NCBI GenBank assembly: GCA_017656255.1
Contig: JACDOE010000002.1
Span: 210,578-274,577, forward strand
DNA: 64,000 nt
Direction of reading: 5' to 3'
Origin: Bacillaceae bacterium
Lineage (GTDB): Bacteria > Bacillota > Bacilli > JACDOE01
The position numbers were made by a program, and so were the translations under genes. Positions 1 to 9,442 of the stretch are shown here, piece after piece. The first letter of the stretch is position 1, and the number at the start of each line of letters is the position of its first letter. A model generated the notes under the pieces. It was not told the DNA's origin, searched no databases, and saw only the letters and a list, made by a program, of their open reading frames with translations.

Positions 1-220
1 TGATCATCAAACTCTGACTTTCGACCTTCTATCTCTTTCACCCGCCCTCCGCTCACAAAGGCCTTTTCTTCTGATTCAGAGAAATATTTTTTTGGCAAAG
101 TTTGGACAGGAAAATGTCAAATAAACTCGAATTTTTTAATATCACATTTTTTGCTCTGACACGGACTAAAATCCGCTGAGGAACTCCGTATAAATAAAGA
201 GAGAACGGGTGGTGTTCTCG

Positions 221-970
221 ATGCTTGAAGAAACCGTCATTTTGCGTCTGGTAGAGGAGGCGCAGAACGGGAATGAATCAAGTCGCCGGGCTTTAATCGA
301 ACAAAATAGAGAATATGTCAAAAAAGTGACGTCTTCCATATGTAAAAGACCGGTTCGTCAGGAAGATGATGAGATGAGTATCGGCCTGATTGCTTTTAAT
401 GAAGCAATTGACAGATATCAGCCGGACAGCCCCAAACATTTTTACGGGTATGCCCGCATGATTATCGAATCACGCCTGATTGACTATTTTCGCCGGGAAA
501 AGAAACATCAAAAAGTGGTCAGTATGGAAGACGGCATGCGTCATGATGAAGAAGGAAATGCGGCTTCCCAATCGGTTTACGAGGTTAAACAGGCCGTGGA
601 GCACTATCAGGAGGAACAGCTCATTCGGGAAAGAGCGGAGGAAATCAGACGTTACAGTCACATGCTGAAGGCGTACGGCATTCAATTTTCTGAACTGGAA
701 GCCGCTGCGCCCAAACACCGTGATTCCCGGGCAACCCTCGTCCGTATCGCACGGGATTTCGCCCGCGATGAAGAACTGGTCCGTGACCTGAAGGCAACGA
801 AAAAACTGCCATTGAAAAAAATGGCTCGCATGGCCGGTGTCAGTCGGAAAACACTAGAGCGTTCACGCAAGTATCTCATCGCCATCATATTAATTTTAAC
901 CGGTGATGAATTTGTTCATCTCAAATCAACGGTCCGGTTCCCGGATCTGGAAGGGGGGAGCACTGGATGA
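221..970 (+). CDS. sigI: RNA polymerase sigma factor SigI
   Basis: The 249-residue product matches the sigma-I family: an N-terminal region-2-like domain (about residues 10-105, with the GYARMIIESRLIDYFRREKK segment) and a C-terminal HTH-bearing sigma-I domain ending near 235 (KKMARMAGVSRKTLERSRKYL). Sigma-I directs a heat/envelope or polysaccharide-sensing regulon in Bacilli and Clostridia and is held inactive by RsgI. I chose the ATG at 221 because GGGTGGTG at 207-214 sits at suitable distance; an upstream in-frame GTG at 209 overlaps that Shine-Dalgarno sequence. The stop overlaps the rsgI start (ATGA), so the two are translationally coupled. No convincing sigma-I promoter is visible upstream of this gene. 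Confidence 0.93.
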   Translation: MLEETVILRLVEEAQNGNESSRRALIEQNREYVKKVTSSICKRPVRQEDDEMSIGLIAFNEAIDRYQPDSPKHFYGYARMIIESRLIDYFRREKKHQKVVSMEDGMRHDEEGNAASQSVYEVKQAVEHYQEEQLIRERAEEIRRYSHMLKAYGIQFSELEAAAPKHRDSRATLVRIARDFARDEELVRDLKATKKLPLKKMARMAGVSRKTLERSRKYLIAIILILTGDEFVHLKSTVRFPDLEGGSTG

Positions 971-2349
971 ACAAAACGGAAGGACTGGTTGTGGAAATTC
1001 ACGATGATTATATGGTCGTGATGTGTGATGACGGGATGTTTCGAAATCTGCCTCTTCCAGACAAAGTGCCGGTTCTGGGTGAGCGGATTCCGGTGGTCAT
1101 GCCACAAACGACCGGGCAGCAGGAACCCGAACGACCGCCCGGCAAATTTTTACGGAGAAATTCATGGATAAGTCTTGTTTCTGTGGCAGCCGTTCTTTTC
1201 CTTGCACTGGGTTCCATTTTTGCCCTGTTACCGGATAATCAGCCGGCTGCCTATGCTATGGCGAACGTCGATATTAATCCCAGTTTCAACCTGTTCCTTG
1301 ATCAGCAGGGGACGGTTACGGACTGGGAAGCGTTAAACCGGGACGGCAATGAACTACTGCGGGAGTTGCCGATCAGGGGAAACTCCCTGGAAGACGTGAT
1401 GCCGCTGATATTGGAAAAGGCTCAGTCTGAGGGATATCTTCGGCAGAATGAAGAAAATGCATTGATGATGACGGTCGTCATGCTGGACGCGGAGAAAGCG
1501 CCTGAGCCTGATTTGAGAGAGAGGTTGAAGCAGGTCGCAACCCGGGTCCAGGAAGATATTGAACAATCCTGGGAGCGGCAGGGAATTGAAGGGTTTTTAG
1601 AGGTGGAAGTAGCCGATACCACACTTAAAAATAAGGCAGAACAGGCCGGTCTATCAATGAATAAATTCAAACTGATGGAAGAAGCGAAAAAAGCCGGAGT
1701 TAACTTGACGCAGCAAGAGATACAGGGTTCCATCATCGGGATGCTGCGCAATCAAAAAACGTTACAAAAGCGGTTCAGAAAAATAGAGAAAAAAGAATCC
1801 GCCGATCTGCCAGTAAAGCCCGAACAAAAGGAGAAGAACCGGAAGTCTCAACCTGAAGATACCGGTTCCCCTGCTGAGGCCAAACAGGGAGTCGGCCAGA
1901 ACAACCGCCCGGACCCGGTAAAACCGGACAGGCCCGACTCCGGTGAAAAAAGAGAGACGAAAGAGGAGGAAATTGTAACCCCGGGATCACCGGGTCCCAA
2001 AAGCAATAAAAAGGGAGCAGATTCTTCATCTGACGTTTCGGGCAAAGGATCCAATCCGGACGTATTGTCTGGAAAGCAGAATCCTGGGAATCAAGATAAT
2101 TTGAAAACAAACAGAGATCAGAAAGAAATTCCGAAGACGAACACCAGTCAGACGGAAAAAGATACGACTGATGGAGAAGAAGTTTCAGATCCGGTTGAAG
2201 ACGAACAGAATGAGGCTGAACAAGCCGAAGAGGATGAAGAATTGGAAGATCTTGAGCAGAATGAAGACGAAACAGACTCGGAGCAAGATCGAGACGTAAA
2301 TTCGAAAAGTGATCGGGGCGAAAGAAAGAGTACCGGAGGAAAAAAATAA
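967..2349 (+). CDS. rsgI: Anti-sigma-I factor RsgI with long acidic C-terminal tail
   Basis: The 460-residue product has the RsgI layout: a cytoplasmic N-terminal domain (1-65) that binds sigma-I, one membrane segment (about 67-88), then the conserved extracytoplasmic domain opening with NVDINPS (Asn104-Pro105), the site at which RsgI proteins are known to self-cleave. From about residue 265 to the end the protein is low-complexity and rich in Glu, Asp, Lys, Pro and Asn, a cell-wall-spanning type tail with no carbohydrate-binding module that I can recognise. The start overlaps the sigI stop by ATGA. Function as anti-sigma factor is well supported; what the acidic tail senses is unknown. Confidence 0.9.
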   Translation: MNKTEGLVVEIHDDYMVVMCDDGMFRNLPLPDKVPVLGERIPVVMPQTTGQQEPERPPGKFLRRNSWISLVSVAAVLFLALGSIFALLPDNQPAAYAMANVDINPSFNLFLDQQGTVTDWEALNRDGNELLRELPIRGNSLEDVMPLILEKAQSEGYLRQNEENALMMTVVMLDAEKAPEPDLRERLKQVATRVQEDIEQSWERQGIEGFLEVEVADTTLKNKAEQAGLSMNKFKLMEEAKKAGVNLTQQEIQGSIIGMLRNQKTLQKRFRKIEKKESADLPVKPEQKEKNRKSQPEDTGSPAEAKQGVGQNNRPDPVKPDRPDSGEKRETKEEEIVTPGSPGPKSNKKGADSSSDVSGKGSNPDVLSGKQNPGNQDNLKTNRDQKEIPKTNTSQTEKDTTDGEEVSDPVEDEQNEAEQAEEDEELEDLEQNEDETDSEQDRDVNSKSDRGERKSTGGKK

Positions 2350-2386
2350 AAAAATTATCTGCATATGTCGAAAAAAGGATATAGTT

Positions 2387-2415
2387 ACCCCCTGAAAATG
2401 TCTGGCTTCCTCGTA
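2387..2415 (+). promoter_or_regulatory. Candidate sigma-I promoter
   Basis: ACCCCC at 2387-2392 is followed after 19 nt by CGTA at 2412-2415. Known sigma-I promoters have a C-rich -35 and a CGWA -10 element, which this matches. It lies 67 nt upstream of the start of the secreted acidic protein and just behind sigI-rsgI. Based on pattern only. Confidence 0.5.
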
Positions 2416-2481
2416 AAGATAAGATACAGGAATAGGAAGTCTATCAATCTATTCATTAATGAGATCAAGGAGGAAGACATC

Positions 2482-3819
2482 ATGAAAAAAGTTATGATCA
2501 GTTTACTCGCTTTAATGCTGGTTTTCGGTACCGGTGCATTTGCCGAGACTGACAGCAACACTGACACTACTCAAGAAGAATCCCAGGAAACAGAAGATCA
2601 GAACACAACGGAAGAAAATGATGAAACAACTGAAGAAGACGCGCCTGATACTGAAGAAGATGAGGCTGATACTGAAGAAGAATCTGATGAAGATGGAAAA
2701 GGAAAAGGCAGAGGGCATGGAAAAGGTAAATCCAAAGGCAACGAAAATGCCAAAAAAGGACTTGAAAATGCTCTTGAAAATGTAGAGGGAACACCGGCTG
2801 AAGAAGTTATCCGCGACATTCTGTCAAGATATGAATCCCCGGAAGATGCAGTGGAAGATCTTGAAGAATTAGAAGAATTGCTGGATGAAGAAAATGCAGA
2901 AGAAGGAACGGATGAAGAAGCAACAGAAGAAGAGACCGTAACGGAAGATGAAACGGTTGCTGAAGAAACGGAAGAAGAGGCAGAAGTAACGGAAGAAGCT
3001 GCTGAGGAAGAAGCAACAGAAGAAGAAGCTGAAGCAACCGAAGAAGATGAAGAATCTGCAGAAGAGGGAAAAGGCAAGCAAAACAAGAAAAAGAATAAAG
3101 AGCTGGTTCAACTGGCCAAACAACTTTTAAAAGAAGTGGACAACAGTGACAGCCCTGTGACGAAAAAGGGTAAAGCCTACAAGAAACTGGCCCAATTTTT
3201 CGCTGAAAACGAAGAATGGGTAGAAGCCATTCAATCTCAGGAAGCCCTGGTTGAGATCGATGGGGAAACCCTGGAACACTATGAATTGCTCGGTAAATTG
3301 TATGAAGAAGCCGGACTGAATGAAATATCCACATTTGTAAACGGGAAGAAACAGGAATTTGATGTTCCCCCGGTGATTAAAGACGGACGTACTCTGGTTC
3401 CGTTCCGTGCGATTTCTGAATCTCTGGATGCCGAAGTGGCATGGGATGGCGAAACACAAACCGTGACCCTGGTTCGCGACGGTGTGGAAGTACAGTTGCA
3501 GATTGGAAGTAATGTAGCCATCATCAATGGTGAAGAAGTTGAACTGGATGTACCGGCTACCATCATCAACGGCCGTACGGTTGTGCCGGCAAGATTTATT
3601 GCCGAAGCGCTGGATGCCGAAGTAGAATGGGTACCGGATGGACAGATTGTCGTCATTCAGGACCCGGACAGTGAAGCAAGCGCTGATGAAGAGTCGGTAG
3701 AAGAATCGGAAGAAGAAACAACAGATGAAACGACTGACGATACAACCGACACAACCGATGGTGAAACAACCACAACCGACACCGATAACACCGAAGAGAA
3801 TACCAACACAACTGAATAA
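2482..3819 (+). CDS. Secreted acidic stalk-domain (copper amine oxidase N-terminal-like) protein
   Basis: The 445-residue product starts with a signal peptide (MKKVMISLLALMLVFG, likely cleaved after AFA at residue 21). It continues with a Glu/Thr/Asp-rich stretch, a short basic GKGKGRGHGKGK patch, another Glu-rich repeat region to about 200, a Lys-rich helical region resembling a TPR-like segment (215-285), and a C-terminal copper-amine-oxidase-N/stalk domain (about 293-395) with two VPxxIxxGRTxVPxRxIxExLDAEVxW repeats, followed by a Thr/Asp/Glu tail. Such stalk domains occur in surface proteins of Firmicutes and need not bind copper. ATG at 2482 has SD AAGGAGG just upstream; the longer frame from 2365 is not supported. 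It probably belongs to the sigma-I response, given its position and the candidate promoter. Exact role unknown. Confidence 0.8.
   Translation: MKKVMISLLALMLVFGTGAFAETDSNTDTTQEESQETEDQNTTEENDETTEEDAPDTEEDEADTEEESDEDGKGKGRGHGKGKSKGNENAKKGLENALENVEGTPAEEVIRDILSRYESPEDAVEDLEELEELLDEENAEEGTDEEATEEETVTEDETVAEETEEEAEVTEEAAEEEATEEEAEATEEDEESAEEGKGKQNKKKNKELVQLAKQLLKEVDNSDSPVTKKGKAYKKLAQFFAENEEWVEAIQSQEALVEIDGETLEHYELLGKLYEEAGLNEISTFVNGKKQEFDVPPVIKDGRTLVPFRAISESLDAEVAWDGETQTVTLVRDGVEVQLQIGSNVAIINGEEVELDVPATIINGRTVVPARFIAEALDAEVEWVPDGQIVVIQDPDSEASADEESVEESEEETTDETTDDTTDTTDGETTTTDTDNTEENTNTTE
2570..3060 (+). repeat. Polypurine GAAGAA low-complexity coding repeat
   Basis: Degenerate tandem GAA/GAAGAA/ACGGAAGAA units encode the Glu/Thr-rich blocks of the stalk-domain protein. 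The region is strongly purine-biased on the + strand and produces many spurious open frames on the other strand. Confidence 0.7.
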
Positions 3820-3878
3820 ATAAATTCCGTTCAATAAAGCAGGTCATTTCATATATTTATACGGACAGGGTGAAACAG

Positions 3879-3918
3879 GAAAGAGTGTGGATCATGAATC
3901 AGTGATTCACACTCTTTC
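3879..3918 (+). terminator. Long hairpin after stalk-protein gene, probable terminator
   Basis: A 16-bp stem (3879-3894 with 3903-3918, one G-U pair) around an 8-nt loop. It lacks a proper U tract (CTTTCTGCTT follows), so it may be a weak or bidirectional terminator or an RNA-stabilising hairpin. It is the main structure in the 313-nt gap between 3819 and the moxR start. Confidence 0.5.
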
Positions 3919-4003
3919 TGCTTGTGGCGGAACAGCAAACACCATAACCGAACGAAACAGGCAGAATGGAAATAGTTATAAATGCAGCAAAGTGGAAATA
4001 TTG

Positions 4004-4012
4004 TGATATGAT
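4004..4012 (+). promoter_or_regulatory. Extended -10 promoter candidate for moxR operon
   Basis: TGATATGAT at 4004-4012 is a TGn-extended -10 element with no good -35. It lies about 120 nt upstream of the moxR start in otherwise featureless sequence. Confidence 0.35.
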
Positions 4013-4132
4013 GAAATCAACAGGAAACATGTATCGTTTGAACGTATGTGGAACAAAAAAGGAGTTCTGGACGTCTATCACTAAATAGATAGAAACAGGT
4101 AAAAAAAAGCAGAGTTGAAGAAGGAGGACGCC

Positions 4133-5068
4133 GTGAGTATTCAAGCCGCAATTCGAAATCTGGAAAATGTGATTATGGGCAAATCTGACATGATCCGGTT
4201 AACGTTGACTTCCATACTGGCAGGAGGACATATTCTGGTTGAAGATGTACCGGGAGTCGGAAAAACAATGCTGGTCAGAACCATTTCAAAAGCACTGGGG
4301 TGTTCATTTAAACGGATCCAGTTTACTCCCGATCTTCTGCCGTCGGATGTGACCGGGACCTCTGTATATAACCCGAAGGAACTGAATTTTGAGTTTCGTC
4401 CCGGACCGATCATGGGACAAATCGTACTGGCAGATGAAATCAATCGGACATCTCCGAAAACACAGGCTGCTTTACTGGAAGCGATGGAAGAAAGAGCTGT
4501 TACGGTTGACGGCCAGACACATCCGCTTCCCGAGCCTTTTTTTCTGATTGCGACACAGAATCCGATCGAATACGAAGGCACATTTCCGTTACCGGAAGCT
4601 CAGCTTGACCGGTTTATGATGAAGTTGAGCATGGGCTACCCCACTCTGGAAGAAGAAACGGAGCTTCTATCCCGTGTTCAGCATCGACATCCCATTGAAG
4701 ATGTGAAACCGGTCATGCATGCGTCTGAGTTGATCGAGTGGCAGCAAAAGGTTAAAGACATTCATGTGGATGAAAGCCTGAGAAAATATATTGTTACGAT
4801 CAGTCACGAAACACGAAATCATCCGGCCGTGGAAATTGGTGTCAGCCCGCGGGGGTCGATCACCCTGTTCAGAGCCTGTCAGGCTTATGCTCTTATCGAA
4901 GGAAGAGATTATGTGATCCCGGATGATGTCAAAAAGCTGGCGGTTCCCGTCCTGGCCCACCGGATTATTTTACACACGGAAAGCAGGCTGGACGGGATGA
5001 CAGGAAACCGGGTAATCGAAAGTATTCTTTCCCGGTTGTCGGTCCCCATTCGCCGTAAAGCGCAATAA
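4133..5068 (+). CDS. MoxR-family AAA+ ATPase
   Basis: The 311-residue product has a Walker A (GVGKT at about 41-45), Walker B/sensor segment LADEINRTSPKTQAALLEAMEE, and the sensor-1 region ATQNPIEYEGTFPLPEAQLDRF typical of MoxR ATPases, with the C-terminal lid domain. MoxR proteins act as chaperone-like ATPases with adjacent DUF58/vWA and transglutaminase proteins, exactly the set that follows here. GTG at 4133 is preferred over the TTG at 4115 because AAGGAGG lies at 4121-4127. Likely first gene of a three-gene operon. Substrate unknown. Confidence 0.88.
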   Translation: MSIQAAIRNLENVIMGKSDMIRLTLTSILAGGHILVEDVPGVGKTMLVRTISKALGCSFKRIQFTPDLLPSDVTGTSVYNPKELNFEFRPGPIMGQIVLADEINRTSPKTQAALLEAMEERAVTVDGQTHPLPEPFFLIATQNPIEYEGTFPLPEAQLDRFMMKLSMGYPTLEEETELLSRVQHRHPIEDVKPVMHASELIEWQQKVKDIHVDESLRKYIVTISHETRNHPAVEIGVSPRGSITLFRACQAYALIEGRDYVIPDDVKKLAVPVLAHRIILHTESRLDGMTGNRVIESILSRLSVPIRRKAQ

Positions 5069-5070
5069 CC

Positions 5071-5104
5071 TGTTACAGACATACTCACGGGTATGTTTGT
5101 AACA
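5071..5104 (+). repeat. 34-nt hairpin repeat, copy 1
   Basis: TGTTACAGACATAC / loop TCACGG / GTATGTTTGTAACA forms a 14-bp stem with one G-U pair, starting 2 nt after the moxR stop codon. A closely related hairpin with compensatory changes lies at 54065-54098 after ilvA. There is no U tract directly after it, so it is not a standard terminator. Confidence 0.75.
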
Positions 5105-5148
5105 AAACGATTATTTTTTCATTCGGGGGAAGGGGGCCGTATCTGTTC

Positions 5149-6435
5149 ATGAATCCCAAAGATCATACAAAATGGGCCGGCGTGGTGACGGTTCTGTTTC
5201 TGCTGGGCAGCAGTTTCGTCTTTGCTAAATTCCAGGGGGGATTCGTCAGCTGGTTTATTTTTTATGCCTGCCTGATTTTTTCTTTATATGAAGCCATTGT
5301 GCTCTTCAACGGCATGACCGGTTTCAAGGCAGTGCGGATACTCAAAAAGAAACATTTTTCTGCCGGTGAGGAGATCGAGGTAGGCCTGGAATTGACAAGA
5401 CCCTATCCGTTTCCGGTACCGTGGTTGATTATGACAGATGAATACCGGGCCACCTCTCATCAAGGTTATCACATTCCTTTCGGCCAGAAAAAAACGCTGA
5501 TTTTTCCCTGGTTCAAAAGACGTTTCCATTTCACCTATACCCTCGGGGGGCTGGAACGGGGTGTCTATCAATTCCATCAAGTCATCCTGGAAAGCGGTGA
5601 TTTGTTCGGGCTGATCCGGATGAAACAGGTTTTACCGATACGGGATGAAATTGTGGTCTATCCCCGTTATCACCGATTGTCGACATGGGCATCGGCCGGG
5701 AGGCAGGGTAACAGTCCGCGTATGGTCAATCACCGCCAGGTCGGGGATGAAACCACTGTGGTGGGAGCCAGAGATTATGCCATCGGAGATAAATTAAGCA
5801 AAATTCACTGGAAAGCGAGTGCCAAAGGTACGGACTGGAAAACGAAAGAGTTTGAGGCACACTCCTCTCATGATTTTCTCTTTGTTTTAAATACGAACTA
5901 TCCCGACTATGAACCGATGTCAGATGCACAGGAGGGACTGGAACTGGCGATCCAGGCCGCGGCTAGTTTAAGTTACACCGCGTTGCAAAACAAAGGTTCA
6001 TTCTCGTTAATGATTCCCGGAGAAAAGGGCGGCGGACAAAATGCCGGCCTGAGTCGGCATACAGGTGATACGTATGCCAGGTTTGTCCACATTTTAAGGA
6101 AACTGGCCATGGTCGGATTTCTGAAACACCCCGTATCATTTGATCGTTTTCTCCAGGAAAATATGTCCGGACTACGGGCCGGGGATACGCTGGTTTGTAT
6201 TACACCGGTCGTAACTGAAGAATCTGTCCGGATCTTCCGCCGGATTCAGCAGCGGAATGTGAGTGTGGAAGTCTTTTTCATCTCTTCACCCGGTCGGGAT
6301 GCCAATCGGCATGTGCCGGCGCAACTGATGAAATACGGGATTCGGACCTATGTCCTTGATCATCCTGATTTAAACCATTGTCTGGTGCCTGTACAACAGG
6401 AGGGAAGGAAGAGGTATCGTGCGACAGGAAAGTAG
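5149..6435 (+). CDS. DUF58 domain protein (vWA-like), MoxR partner
   Basis: The 428-residue product has two N-terminal membrane segments (about 10-27 and 32-50), an extracellular-type beta region, and the DUF58 core with [17 protein letters not shown]...IHWKASAK near residues 198-227. DUF58 proteins are regularly encoded behind MoxR ATPases and are thought to act on envelope or protein-complex assembly. The ATG at 5149 follows a purine-rich GGGGGAAGGGGG stretch about 12 nt upstream. The 3' end overlaps the transglutaminase gene by 17 nt, showing translational coupling. Function is inferred from family and context only. Confidence 0.85.
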   Translation: MNPKDHTKWAGVVTVLFLLGSSFVFAKFQGGFVSWFIFYACLIFSLYEAIVLFNGMTGFKAVRILKKKHFSAGEEIEVGLELTRPYPFPVPWLIMTDEYRATSHQGYHIPFGQKKTLIFPWFKRRFHFTYTLGGLERGVYQFHQVILESGDLFGLIRMKQVLPIRDEIVVYPRYHRLSTWASAGRQGNSPRMVNHRQVGDETTVVGARDYAIGDKLSKIHWKASAKGTDWKTKEFEAHSSHDFLFVLNTNYPDYEPMSDAQEGLELAIQAAASLSYTALQNKGSFSLMIPGEKGGGQNAGLSRHTGDTYARFVHILRKLAMVGFLKHPVSFDRFLQENMSGLRAGDTLVCITPVVTEESVRIFRRIQQRNVSVEVFFISSPGRDANRHVPAQLMKYGIRTYVLDHPDLNHCLVPVQQEGRKRYRATGK

Positions 6436-8623
6436 TTCATTTATCAACCGGAGATTCGACCTGATTCAAAAATGGACGATCGTTGTGATCATGCTGTTGA
6501 TGGTCTACCAGTGGCTGAAACCTCTTCAAGCCATTTCAGACACCGGAAATATCACTTATTTCATCGGTTCATTTGTGGCCTTTGTCTTGATCGATCTGAC
6601 GCTGTCCCAGTACAAGATTCCGGCGATCCTGCTCAGGATTGTGATCATCGGCTTTGTGGTACACAACATTTTTATCGATATCCCGATTATTTACTTCACC
6701 TGGCTGTCGGTGGCCTGGGAGCAGATCAGCGGGGATTTTCACTTGCTTTTTACGCCGAAGATGCTGGAAATGAGCCCCCTGTCTCGCACATTCTACTTCA
6801 TGATCTTCCTGTCCTTTGCCGAGTCGATCCTGTTCTACTGGCTGGTCCATCGAAAAACAGGGCTGTGGTTTATTGTCCTGACTGTCGGCTATCTGGCTAC
6901 TCTTGATACCTTTACGCCTTATGATGCCGGTCGGGCCATCATCATCACACTGATTGCCGGATTCATCCTGCTGGCGGTCCTTCACTTGACGAAAATGGTG
7001 GAGATGTTTGAGGTCAGCCAGAAACAGGGACGTTGGATGTTAAATTGGCTGCTGTCAGCATTTCTAGTGATCGCACTGATGATGGGGGTAGCCTTTGCCG
7101 CCCCCAAGTCGCCGCCCAGCTGGCCGGACCCGGTGGCCTGGATTCAGGGTGGAACGGATTATCAGGAAGGCGTGATTGGTGAAGGTGGCGGAACGAGGAA
7201 AATCGGTTATGATGACGATGATCAATACCTGGGAGGCCCGTTTGTCCAGGATGATACTGTGGTATTCAAGGCACTGGTGAAGAATAAACATTACTGGCGC
7301 GGAGAATCAAAAGATATCTATACCGGGCACGGGTGGGAGAAAAGTCAGGTGGAAAACCAACTGGCTCTCTCCTCACAAAACGGAGGGATCACTGTTCCCG
7401 GTGACCTGTTTAACAATCTAAAAACAGAACAGGTGACCGATCAGGTCATGTATGCAAGCCGGCGATTCCAGATGCTGTTTTACGGAGGCGAACCAAAAGG
7501 AGTCAGCGAGGTGGATCCCTCAGCTCGGCAATTAATCTATGATCCGCTGACAGGGAAACTGCTTCATCCTACTTTTGTCAATCAGTATCAGGTTCAATCG
7601 GAGTTACCTGTACTGGTTCCCGATGAGTTTGAAAAAGCGAGACCGGACTATCCGCCGGAAATCACAGAAAGATACCTGCAACTTCCGGAAAGTCTGCCGC
7701 AGCGGGTCATTGACCTCGCACAGGAAATAACGGCTGATCTTGATAGTCCCTATCGAAAAGCGAAAGAAATTGAACAATACTTGCAGTATGGAGCCTTTCG
7801 CTATGAGACGGAATTTGTCCCGGTTCCTGAGCCGGATCAGGATTTTGTGGATCAATTCCTGTTTGAAACCCGTGCCGGTTACTGTGACCATTTTTCTTCT
7901 GCGATGGTGGTGCTGTCAAGAGCGGCAGGGGTACCGGCAAGGTGGGTGAAAGGATTTACTGCCGGAGAATTGACCGGGATTGATAATGCAACCGACATGC
8001 AGGCATATGAGATTAAAAACCTGAATGCCCACTCCTGGGTGGAAGTGTACATCGCGGGATACGGATGGATTCCGTTTGAGCCGACCAAAGGGTTCATTCA
8101 ACCGGTGGAGATCGAATATAACTTTGACAATCTGGATAATGAAACTCCGGATGAAGATCAGCAGGAGGAAACCACAGGACAGCAGAGCGGCGGTATCTTC
8201 TGGTTAAACTGGGTGCGGGACGGATTGGCCGCCATACTCAAACAGACTTTTAATTTTTTGAAGAATATCATCGTGATCCTGGCTGCCATCATGATTGTCG
8301 TAGTCTGGTGGAAACGGAAAAAGGTACATTTGTGGCTGATTGAAAAGTGGTACCTGCGATCACCCGAACAATTCCGCGTTGAGCCGGGATTTCATGCGCT
8401 AGTCAACTGGCTTCACTATCATATGAAACGAAGGCAGCAACATGAGACATTACGCGAATATATCACCGGCCTCCGGGGCGTGGATGGGAAAACGAAAGAA
8501 GAGATTGAAAAACTGATCCGTCTGTATGAGGAAGAGCGTTATGGCAAAGGTGTCCCCGGTCAAAACCGGGAGGTTTATGACCTGTTGCAGGGGATGATCC
8601 AGCGGTTAAGACAGCAGGTTTGA
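6419..8623 (+). CDS. Membrane transglutaminase-like protein (TgpA/YebA type)
   Basis: The 734-residue product has about six membrane helices in residues 18-230, a large extracytoplasmic transglutaminase-like domain, one more helix near 608-628 and a cytoplasmic DUF4129-like tail. The catalytic Cys is visible in [12 protein letters not shown] (Cys489) and the His in NAHSWVEVY (His538); the third position is Glu in WIPFEPT, as in Bacillus YebA relatives. GTG at 6419 is preceded by an AGGGAAGGAAGAGG stretch and overlaps DUF58. With MoxR and DUF58 it forms the conserved trio also seen next to guaA in B. subtilis (yeaC-yeaD-yebA). It probably modifies or cleaves surface peptides; the substrate is unknown. 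Confidence 0.88.
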   Translation: MRQESSSFINRRFDLIQKWTIVVIMLLMVYQWLKPLQAISDTGNITYFIGSFVAFVLIDLTLSQYKIPAILLRIVIIGFVVHNIFIDIPIIYFTWLSVAWEQISGDFHLLFTPKMLEMSPLSRTFYFMIFLSFAESILFYWLVHRKTGLWFIVLTVGYLATLDTFTPYDAGRAIIITLIAGFILLAVLHLTKMVEMFEVSQKQGRWMLNWLLSAFLVIALMMGVAFAAPKSPPSWPDPVAWIQGGTDYQEGVIGEGGGTRKIGYDDDDQYLGGPFVQDDTVVFKALVKNKHYWRGESKDIYTGHGWEKSQVENQLALSSQNGGITVPGDLFNNLKTEQVTDQVMYASRRFQMLFYGGEPKGVSEVDPSARQLIYDPLTGKLLHPTFVNQYQVQSELPVLVPDEFEKARPDYPPEITERYLQLPESLPQRVIDLAQEITADLDSPYRKAKEIEQYLQYGAFRYETEFVPVPEPDQDFVDQFLFETRAGYCDHFSSAMVVLSRAAGVPARWVKGFTAGELTGIDNATDMQAYEIKNLNAHSWVEVYIAGYGWIPFEPTKGFIQPVEIEYNFDNLDNETPDEDQQEETTGQQSGGIFWLNWVRDGLAAILKQTFNFLKNIIVILAAIMIVVVWWKRKKVHLWLIEKWYLRSPEQFRVEPGFHALVNWLHYHMKRRQQHETLREYITGLRGVDGKTKEEIEKLIRLYEEERYGKGVPGQNREVYDLLQGMIQRLRQQV

Positions 8624-8627
8624 CGGT

Positions 8628-9167
8628 TCATGCTTTCATAATGACACCGCAACCGATCCGCTTTCCTGCATCTCCTGCCGGCTGGGTACGGTAATCATCG
8701 GGATTTAAATGAATAATCACCGATTTTCCGATCACATCCTCCGGTTTAAACCGGTTGGTAAAAAAGGTCATGAACGCTTTTCCGTTGTTGGAAAACAGGA
8801 CGGGGAAATCACCGGCGTGGTTGCCGTGCGGCTGATTGTCAGGATTCCAGTGGCCGCCGGCTGACAGAAACGGATTTTTTGCATCTTCCACGTCACATTT
8901 TCCATATTCATGAATGTGAAAACCGTGGGGGCCGATGGGCGCTTTCCCGTTTTGTGCCGGCTGGTAAGGGGGAAGCCCTTCTACTTCCACCGTTACCTGA
9001 GTTCCACCCGGAACCGCCTTGAAGACAACCGTTCCCGATAAGTCAGGTGCCAGCGGACTGCCCTGAATTTTTGCCAGGGCTGTCCGTTTTTGTTTCGGAA
9101 ACAACCGTTTAATGCGGTTCGGCTTGAAGAGCCCCTTTTGGTGCGGGGAACGTTTCCACAAAGCCAA
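8628..9167 (-). CDS. sodC: Cu/Zn superoxide dismutase
   Basis: Converts superoxide to peroxide and oxygen. The product of about 179 residues shows all metal ligands of active SodC: two His in FHIHEYGKC, His in GGHWNP, two His and an Asp in PHGNHAGDFP, and His in IIHLNPDDY; the disulfide Cys pair is present (EYGKC and IGCGV). B. subtilis YojM is known to lack some copper ligands, so this copy is more likely active. No signal peptide or lipobox is visible; the N-terminus is basic and unusual for this normally exported enzyme. The start is ambiguous: GAGGTGAT is best spaced for the TTG at 9167, whereas the GTG at 9176 overlaps it. Converges with the transglutaminase gene with 4 nt between stops. 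Confidence 0.85.
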   Translation of the reverse strand: MALWKRSPHQKGLFKPNRIKRLFPKQKRTALAKIQGSPLAPDLSGTVVFKAVPGGTQVTVEVEGLPPYQPAQNGKAPIGPHGFHIHEYGKCDVEDAKNPFLSAGGHWNPDNQPHGNHAGDFPVLFSNNGKAFMTFFTNRFKPEDVIGKSVIIHLNPDDYRTQPAGDAGKRIGCGVIMKA

Positions 9168-9331
9168 TTTAATCACCTCGGGTTATCATATTAATAACAC
9201 ATTATGTAGGGAATCATAGAATCAGAACACAGGGAAGATAACGGCAATGTCAAAAGATTTCGCACGGTTTATCCGACTGAAGTGATGAGAGTTACCAGTT
9301 TAGTTAGTTCAGACCATCGGTTCGAGCATTC

Positions 9332-9359
9332 TTGACATTTTACCTTTCTCTGATAGAAT
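9332..9359 (+). promoter_or_regulatory. Sigma-A promoter of guaA
   Basis: TTGACA at 9332-9337, 16-nt spacer, TAGAAT at 9354-9359. Start of transcription would leave a leader of about 75 nt. Confidence 0.65.
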
Positions 9360-9379
9360 AATGTCATCAAATTGCCTGC

Positions 9380-9400
9380 AAGCCGGATGGATTCCGGCTT
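9380..9400 (+). other. Leader hairpin of guaA
   Basis: AAGCCGG (9380-9386) and CCGGCTT (9394-9400) form a 7-bp stem in the guaA 5' leader, followed by TCCTCATGTTTTCC. A weak attenuator or an RNA-stabilising stem are both possible; no purine aptamer core is visible. Confidence 0.4.
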
Positions 9401-9442
9401 TCCTCATGTTTTCCTACATTTACAGAAAGGGGAAAAAGAACG

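Noticed and set aside
1..208. Sigma-I autoregulatory promoter upstream of sigI
   Set aside because: CACCCGCCC at 40-48 is C-rich, but no CGWA element lies at the required distance; CGAA at 129 has no C-rich -35.
2598..3086. Ser-rich 162-codon minus-strand frame
   Set aside because: Complement of GAA/GAAGAA repeats (TTC/TCT) gives artificial Ser-rich translation.
3127..3834. 235-codon minus-strand frame across the stalk-protein gene
   Set aside because: Cys/Phe-rich translation of the complement of an acidic repeat gene; no start signal; the plus-strand protein has a signal peptide and domain.
9177..9442. Purine riboswitch in the guaA leader
   Set aside because: Only a 7-bp hairpin is present; the conserved purine aptamer loops are missing.
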